Both the position numbers and the translations under genes were made by a program. From Ignavibacteria bacterium UBA961 (GTDB taxonomy: Bacteria > Bacteroidota > Ignavibacteria > Kapaibacteriales > UBA961), in contig DBCJ01000138.1 of assembly GCA_002293005.1 (NCBI GenBank), positions 1 to 45,600 of the forward strand: a stretch of DNA of 45,600 nt, read 5' to 3'. Shown in pieces: positions 40,969 through 45,600 of this stretch. Under the pieces are notes generated by a model. The model was not told where the DNA came from. It saw only the letters and a program-made list of their open reading frames with translations, and searched no databases. How positions within the stretch are numbered: the stretch's first letter is position 1; the number at the start of each line of letters is the position of its first letter.

Positions 40969-42248
40969 ACAATAGATCGCTTCATATATTCAAGCACTTG
41001 CTTTTGAGCATGCTAGTCATGATCATGGTGCAACATATCAATGCACAGAAACTTCTCATTCCAATGGATCTTGCTCAAACCGATCATTTGAAGGCATATG
41101 GTTTGACATACTGGGCGCTGACAAAAAATGTGAATACTGAATGGTTATTGAATTATCGTGGTGGCTCATTCTTATGCGATCCCGAGCCTTTTCTCATTGC
41201 TGAATGTAGAATTCGTGGTGTTGGATTCGAGCAATTGACACAAGGTCAGGCACTTGCAATTTATGCAGAAGTGCAAAGTGAAAAGTCCAATATGGATGTT
41301 GTTAAATTGGAAAAACCACCACGCATTGCAGTGTATACACCTCCCGGTTCCAGGCCTTGGGATGATGCTGTGACCATGGTTTTGGATTATGCCGAAGTGA
41401 AATATGATAAAGTATGGGATGAAGAAGTATTGCGGGATAAATTATCCGACTTTGATTGGCTACATCTTCATCATGAGGATTTTACTGGTCAATACGGAAA
41501 GTTCTTTGCCAATTATGCAACCGCACCATGGTATATCCAACAAGTTACTTTACTTGAAACCACAGCAAAAAAACTAGGTTTCAAAAAGGTCTCATCATTA
41601 AAATTGGCCATCGTTCAAAAAATCCGATCATATATCGAGCAAGGCGGATTCATGTTTGCGATGTGCTCGGCAACTGATTCATATGATATAGCTCTTGCTG
41701 CCGCTCAGACTGATATTTGCGAAAGAATGTTTGATGGTGATCCAGTTCAACCCGGTTATGAATCCAAAGTTGATTTCTCAAGAACCTTTGCATTTGAAAA
41801 TTTCGAGATTTACACAGATCCATATCGGTATGAATACTCAACCATTGATGTTGATGCAAGTTTCAGAGTGAATAATCCCGCTGTTGACTATTTCACATTA
41901 TTTGATTTTTCCGCCAAGTATGATCCGGTTCCCACGATGCTAACGCAATGTCATGCGAATGTCGTTAAGAATTTTCTTGGACAAACAACAGCATTTCACA
42001 AGGAACAAATCAAAAAATCGGTGACAATTCTGGCAGAGAGAGAAGGAACCGACGAAGTGAAGTATCTTCATGGAAATATAGGTCGTGGAACATTCACATG
42101 GTATGGTGGACATGATCCCGAGGATTATCAACATGCTGTGGGTGATCCGCCCACAGATATCTCTCTGTATAAAAATTCACCCGGCTATAGACTCATACTC
42201 AATAATATCTTGTTTCCTGCCGCAAAGAAGAAGAAACAGAAAACCTGA
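40965..42248 (+). CDS. Periplasmic protein with class-I-amidotransferase-like fold, function unknown
   Basis: A 427-residue exported protein. The start at 40965 gives the signal peptide around LLLSMLVMIMVQHINAQ and overlaps the flippase stop (ATGA); a longer in-frame ORF from 40860 lies inside the flippase gene. The mature start KLLIPMDLAQTDHLKAYGLTYWAL and LLNYRGGSFL are strongly conserved in Bacteroidota homologues, from memory often labelled 'asparagine synthetase B', although no AsnB motif is present. A segment IEQGGFMFAMCSATDSYDIALAA could be a nucleophile elbow of a DJ-1/GATase-like domain (inference), with HLHHEDFTGQYGKF upstream. I would not use the synthetase name. Ends in a basic tail KKKKQKT. 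Confidence 0.75.
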   Translation: MNNRSLHIFKHLLLSMLVMIMVQHINAQKLLIPMDLAQTDHLKAYGLTYWALTKNVNTEWLLNYRGGSFLCDPEPFLIAECRIRGVGFEQLTQGQALAIYAEVQSEKSNMDVVKLEKPPRIAVYTPPGSRPWDDAVTMVLDYAEVKYDKVWDEEVLRDKLSDFDWLHLHHEDFTGQYGKFFANYATAPWYIQQVTLLETTAKKLGFKKVSSLKLAIVQKIRSYIEQGGFMFAMCSATDSYDIALAAAQTDICERMFDGDPVQPGYESKVDFSRTFAFENFEIYTDPYRYEYSTIDVDASFRVNNPAVDYFTLFDFSAKYDPVPTMLTQCHANVVKNFLGQTTAFHKEQIKKSVTILAEREGTDEVKYLHGNIGRGTFTWYGGHDPEDYQHAVGDPPTDISLYKNSPGYRLILNNILFPAAKKKKQKT

Positions 42249-42271
42249 AGAATATTGCATCTTCAATTAGG

Positions 42272-42279
42272 TATCTTTG
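42272..42279 (+). promoter_or_regulatory. Putative -7 element before PLP enzyme copy 2
   Basis: TATCTTTG, a perfect TAnnTTTG, 24 bases before the ATG at 42303. A TTG lies only 14 bases upstream, closer than the usual spacing. Confidence 0.45.
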
Positions 42280-42302
42280 CATAAAACAATGAGGAATTAC
42301 CC

Positions 42303-43472
42303 ATGTCGCAATATGATCATCATCAATTTGGATTTTCAACAAGAGCAATTCATGCAGGACAAGAACCTGATCCTTTAACCGGCTCAGTGACTGTTCCATT
42401 ATATCAGACCTCAACATATGCACAAGAAGCAATCGGAGTGCATAAAGGATTTGAATATGCACGCACCCAAAATCCCACAAGATTTGCATGGGAGGAAAGC
42501 ATGGCAAATCTTGAGCAAGGATGTGCAGGATTTGCATTTGGTAGTGGAATGGCGGCAATAGATGCTGTCATGAGACTTTTATCTTCCGGTGATCATGTGA
42601 TTTGTGCAGAAGACATGTATGGCGGGACATTTAGACTTTTTGATAAAGTATTGAAGCGATTCGGAGTGGAATTTTCAGTTGTTGACATGACTAATCTTGA
42701 TGATGTGAAGTCCGCAATTCTCCCCGGAAAAACAAAATTCATCTATACGGAATCTCCAACGAATCCAATGATGAAATTGACCGATATTTCTGCTCTTGCA
42801 ATGATTGCCCATGAAGCTCATGCGCTTTTGATAGTTGACAATACATTCGCAAGTCCATATGCTCAAAAACCCCTCGCATTGGGTGCAGACATTGTATTGC
42901 ATAGTGCAACGAAATATCTTGGTGGACATTCTGATTTGGTGTCCGGCATAGTCGTGGCAAAAGATTCAGCAATTGCTGATCAGCTTCGTTTCATTCAGAA
43001 TGCAACCGGTGCAGTGCCAGGTCCCATGGAATGTTGGCTGTGCTTGCGATCAATCAAGACATTGTCCGTAAGAATGAAACAACATGCTGAGAATGCGATG
43101 GCCATTGCAGAGTTCTGTGAAAAGCATCCTGCAATTTCTGCAATACATTATCCGGGTCTTATATCGCATCCACAACATGCATTGGCAAAAAAACAAATGA
43201 CAGGATTTGGCGGAATGATTTCCATCGAACTTGGTTCGTTGGAAAGAGCTAAAAAGTTCACTACTTCAGTCAAGCTTTTTACTTTGGCCGAATCACTCGG
43301 AGGAGTTGAATCACTTGTTTGTCATCCCGTAAGCATGACGCATGGATCAATACCAAAAGAGCAAAGAGAAAAGTTGGGTATCACCGATGGCTTGGTAAGA
43401 TTGTCTTGCGGTATAGAAGATAAAGAAGATCTCATGGCTGATATCGCACAGGCATTGGACGCATTGTCATGA
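42303..43472 (+). CDS. Cys/Met-metabolism PLP enzyme (transsulfuration family), copy 2
   Basis: A 389-residue enzyme of the cystathionine gamma-synthase/gamma-lyase family. It has the classical FEYARTQNPTRFAWE near residues 50-64, PLP lysine in LHSATKYLGGHSDLVSG, LIVDNTFASPYAQKP, ESPTNPMMKL, and the C-terminal SLGGVESLVCHPVSMTHGSIP and RLSCGIEDKEDLMAD. This pattern fits CGS/CGL-type enzymes. It is closer to the standard family than copy 1, and the two are only about 35-40% alike by eye. Whether it makes or breaks cystathionine is not decidable. It ends in a four-base overlap with the M16 peptidase gene. Confidence 0.92.
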   Translation: MSQYDHHQFGFSTRAIHAGQEPDPLTGSVTVPLYQTSTYAQEAIGVHKGFEYARTQNPTRFAWEESMANLEQGCAGFAFGSGMAAIDAVMRLLSSGDHVICAEDMYGGTFRLFDKVLKRFGVEFSVVDMTNLDDVKSAILPGKTKFIYTESPTNPMMKLTDISALAMIAHEAHALLIVDNTFASPYAQKPLALGADIVLHSATKYLGGHSDLVSGIVVAKDSAIADQLRFIQNATGAVPGPMECWLCLRSIKTLSVRMKQHAENAMAIAEFCEKHPAISAIHYPGLISHPQHALAKKQMTGFGGMISIELGSLERAKKFTTSVKLFTLAESLGGVESLVCHPVSMTHGSIPKEQREKLGITDGLVRLSCGIEDKEDLMADIAQALDALS

Positions 43473-44767
43473 AGAAAAGATCATCCGTTCACAGCGGAGC
43501 CATGCAAAAAGCATCTAGCATGAGGATTGGACCCGGACCCGAGATCACCACACTTCCAAATGGTGTGCGTATAGTCAGTGAATATATTCCTGATGTTCTG
43601 TCATTTTCATTGGGAATCTGGATTGCCTCAGGTTCGCGTGATGAAGAAAAAGGAAAAGAAGGTGCATATCACTTTCTTGAACATCTCGCATTTCGTAGAA
43701 CGGAATATCGCAGTACAAAAGCATTGGCTGATGCATTTGAGCAAATGGGTGCATATTCTAATGCATTTACTACAAAAGAGCATACCTGTTTTTATGTCCG
43801 TGCTCTTTCAAAAGATTTTGCCAAAGTCTATAGTTTGATGGCTGAATTGACATTATCGCCGGCACTAGATTCTCGTGACATTGAGAAAGAAAGAAATATC
43901 ATCATAGAAGAAATTAATTCATGTGAAGATGAACCGGAAGAAGTGATTTTTGAAGCGGGCGAGCAATTATTGTTTGGTTCACATACTCTGGGACATCCGA
44001 TTACAGGAACCATTGATACCATTAGCTCAATGGAAAGAAGTGACTTGGTTAAAGCAAGGGCAGAAATGTATCGACCTGATCGCATAGTGATTGCCGTTGC
44101 CGGTAATATTCCTCATGAATTGATCGTTGAATATGCGGCAAATACATTTACGATGCCAAAAAGTTCGAAGTCGAAAGTAATAAGAAGAAAACCCAGAATT
44201 CAGAAGGTTAAGCAAGAAATTCAAGCGAGAACATTTCAGCAAGGACATGTATTATTGGGTAGAATGACAACTGGATTGTTTTCCGAAGAGCGATATAGGT
44301 TGCTTCTTCTTAATATTATCCTTGGTGAAGGAATGAGTTCGAGATTGTATCAGTCCATTCGAGAAAAGCATGGACTTGGCTATACTGTCTATTCTTCACT
44401 CGATTTATTCACGGATAGTGGCACATTGTATATGTACACCGCTTGTGACAATTCGAATATTGAGCGTGCTCGTGATACAATTCTGAATGAATGCAATCGA
44501 ATGATGCATTCAGCACCTGTTGGCAAAAAAGAACTTGAAAGAGCCAAAGCTCAGGTCAAAGCATCGATTATTATGTCACTTGAAAGCATGTCGGCAAGGA
44601 TGCAAGCCATAGGTCGAGGATTACTCGAAGAAGGTAAAATTGAGTCTGTTGAAGAAACAATTTCCAAGATTGATGCCGTAACTGAACAAGAAATTGCAGA
44701 CATTATTGACAATTACTGTGAAACTGATGGGTGGTCAACCGTGTTGATAGAGTCACATCATGCATAA
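43469..44767 (+). CDS. M16-family zinc peptidase (processing-peptidase-like)
   Basis: A 432-residue single-pair M16B peptidase of the type that acts as a homodimer in the cytoplasm (YmxG/PreP-small type). The inverted zinc motif HxxEH is H68-F-L-E71-H72, and the distal glutamate is E148 or E149 in IIIEEINSCEDEPEE, 76 residues on, as expected. LHDRIVIAVAGN-like RPDRIVIAVAGN and the inactive-domain motif RLYQSIREKHGLGYTVYS are present. No signal peptide. The start overlaps copy 2 of the PLP enzyme (ATGA), and no partner M16 gene lies beside it. Confidence 0.93.
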   Translation: MKKRSSVHSGAMQKASSMRIGPGPEITTLPNGVRIVSEYIPDVLSFSLGIWIASGSRDEEKGKEGAYHFLEHLAFRRTEYRSTKALADAFEQMGAYSNAFTTKEHTCFYVRALSKDFAKVYSLMAELTLSPALDSRDIEKERNIIIEEINSCEDEPEEVIFEAGEQLLFGSHTLGHPITGTIDTISSMERSDLVKARAEMYRPDRIVIAVAGNIPHELIVEYAANTFTMPKSSKSKVIRRKPRIQKVKQEIQARTFQQGHVLLGRMTTGLFSEERYRLLLLNIILGEGMSSRLYQSIREKHGLGYTVYSSLDLFTDSGTLYMYTACDNSNIERARDTILNECNRMMHSAPVGKKELERAKAQVKASIIMSLESMSARMQAIGRGLLEEGKIESVEETISKIDAVTEQEIADIIDNYCETDGWSTVLIESHHA

Positions 44768-44812
44768 TCGCCGATATTCGGTTCATCGTTTTTTTGTAAT
44801 TTCCCATCACTT

Positions 44813-45600
44813 ATGAAAATCACACTCCACATATTCATTGTTTTGATCCTCGTTCTGGTTTCTTGTTCGCCTGAAGAGAATGTCGTCACTCCAGATCAGG
44901 ATTCTTGGACATTATTTTCGGTTCCAATGAATGAGAATGCACTCTATTCAGAACGTGTTTCAGGGTCGGAGCTTTCAATTCGCAAGAAACTGTATTCATC
45001 CGATTCAGAAATCGGCAATATGTATATCTATCGTGATCAATTATATCTATTGCTTCCGGCATCGAATCGAATAGTCATTCTAAATCGTGCATCATATGAA
45101 ACATTGCATGTGATTGATTTTACCAGTGAATCGAAGAAACCACTTGCGATGGCTTTTGGTAATGCGACAACAGCATATATCATTTTTGAAAAAGACAGCA
45201 TTGTTCGGTTATATGACATATTGAATAAACAGCTTGCAGGATCAATCAAGGTTGGATATTATACTGCTGATATAATCTCAGGAATTGGTGATAGACAGAA
45301 TCAGATATTTGTTGCCAATCTTGGTTCAAATACCATTTCGCATATTGATACTAGAACAAATCGTGTCGAGAAAGAATATGCGGTTCATACTGCTCCAAAG
45401 TTTTTGTCAAATGATCCAACCGGTAAGAAGATTGTCTATGTGAGTGAAGGTGGTGGAAAAACCATCACGAATACAGAGAAGTCCACTGCAGGCATTGGAT
45501 TTATTGACATTGATAGGAAATTGTTGCTTGCTCAAATGACAATAAGCACCAGAGATATAGATAGTACTGATGCAATTCCAACAGGAGTGGCAGTTACTGC
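44813..45600 (+). CDS. Lipoprotein with beta-propeller-like repeats, 3'-truncated by window edge
   Basis: The frame is open from ATG 44813 to the window end (262 complete codons, no stop). It encodes a signal peptide and lipobox (LVLVSC, Cys18) followed by SPEENVVTPDQD. The visible mature part shows short strand repeats such as NRIVILNRASYETLHVIDF and QIFVANLGSNTISHIDTRTNRVEKEY, resembling YVTN/NHL-type beta-propeller blades. It may be an exported binding or scaffold protein; function unknown. It begins 45 bases after the M16 gene; a weak CCGA/TCGG hairpin and T-run (44771-44796) precede it. Confidence 0.7.
   Translation, partial: MKITLHIFIVLILVLVSCSPEENVVTPDQDSWTLFSVPMNENALYSERVSGSELSIRKKLYSSDSEIGNMYIYRDQLYLLLPASNRIVILNRASYETLHVIDFTSESKKPLAMAFGNATTAYIIFEKDSIVRLYDILNKQLAGSIKVGYYTADIISGIGDRQNQIFVANLGSNTISHIDTRTNRVEKEYAVHTAPKFLSNDPTGKKIVYVSEGGGKTITNTEKSTAGIGFIDIDRKLLLAQMTISTRDIDSTDAIPTGVAVT

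Noticed and set aside
1..45600. CRISPR arrays, tRNA or rRNA genes, insertion sequences, phage genes, toxin-antitoxin pairs
   Set aside because: I looked at the intergenic spaces for regular repeats, cloverleaf-like segments and transposase or integrase motifs and saw none.

Overview
The window (about 43% G+C by eye) looks like an ordinary chromosomal stretch of a bacterium from the Bacteroidota/Chlorobiota side of the FCB group. The evidence is Bacteroidota-style promoters (TTG/TTTG, about 19-21 bases, then TAnnTTTG), weak or absent Shine-Dalgarno sequences at many starts, an LptE of the Bacteroidota kind, a DUF4286 protein, a HmuY-like lipoprotein beside a TonB-dependent receptor, and acidic residues just after the lipoprotein cysteine. 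A Kapaibacteriota- or Ignavibacteria-like host is possible but cannot be settled here. I see no rRNA, tRNA, CRISPR array, insertion sequence, prophage or integrase. Coding density is very high, and many genes overlap by 1-4 bases (ATGA, TAATG, TGATG).

Layout. 1-1997 (+): 3' part of metG and an OsmC-like thiol protein. 1994-5805 (-): TPR protein, MalK-type ABC ATPase and ABC exporter. 5910-7592 (+): Crp/Fnr regulator, DUF4286 protein and glyoxalase-II-like hydrolase, a probable redox or sulfur operon. 7622-9640 (+): LptE and a membrane glycosyltransferase. 9725-12577 (+): four overlapping genes for a FAH-family hydrolase, a UDP-glucuronate decarboxylase-like SDR, a NifU-type Fe-S carrier and an RluA-type pseudouridine synthase. 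12582-13565 (-): secreted TPR protein. 13655-14713 (+): pdxB. 14702-17500 (-): ACMSD and a fused oligopeptide ABC ATPase. 17625-18005 (+): RidA. 18008-23598 (-): beta-CASP nuclease-like protein, asparagine synthetase, FtsW and a Cys/Met-metabolism PLP enzyme. 23710-27970 (+): lipoprotein, secreted TldD/TldE-like protein and urocanate hydratase. 28175-28888 (+): ECF-like sigma factor behind a cluster of TGACA/TGTCA repeats. 28986-31109 (+): PIG-L deacetylase, TruA and a cytochrome-c-like lipoprotein. 31223-35178 (+): HmuY-like lipoprotein, an orphan PaaA-type diiron oxygenase subunit and a TonB-dependent receptor. 35263-39293 (+): Bax-inhibitor-1 protein, TPR protein, glucose-6-phosphate isomerase, O-methyltransferase and a small protein. 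39520-45600 (+): Wzx-like flippase, a periplasmic protein of uncertain function, a second PLP transsulfuration enzyme, an M16 peptidase and the start of a beta-propeller-like lipoprotein.

Themes. Amino-acid use recurs (peptide-type ABC ATPase, ACMSD plus RidA, urocanate hydratase, FAH-family hydrolase, two transsulfuration-type enzymes), next to envelope building and translation or RNA-modification housekeeping. The most unusual points are: an isolated paaA between a HmuY-like gene and a TonB receptor; four strong terminator-like hairpins ending only 4-14 bases before a start codon; and a dense TGACA/TGTCA array upstream of the sigma factor. No single region is plainly a new defence or mobile system.
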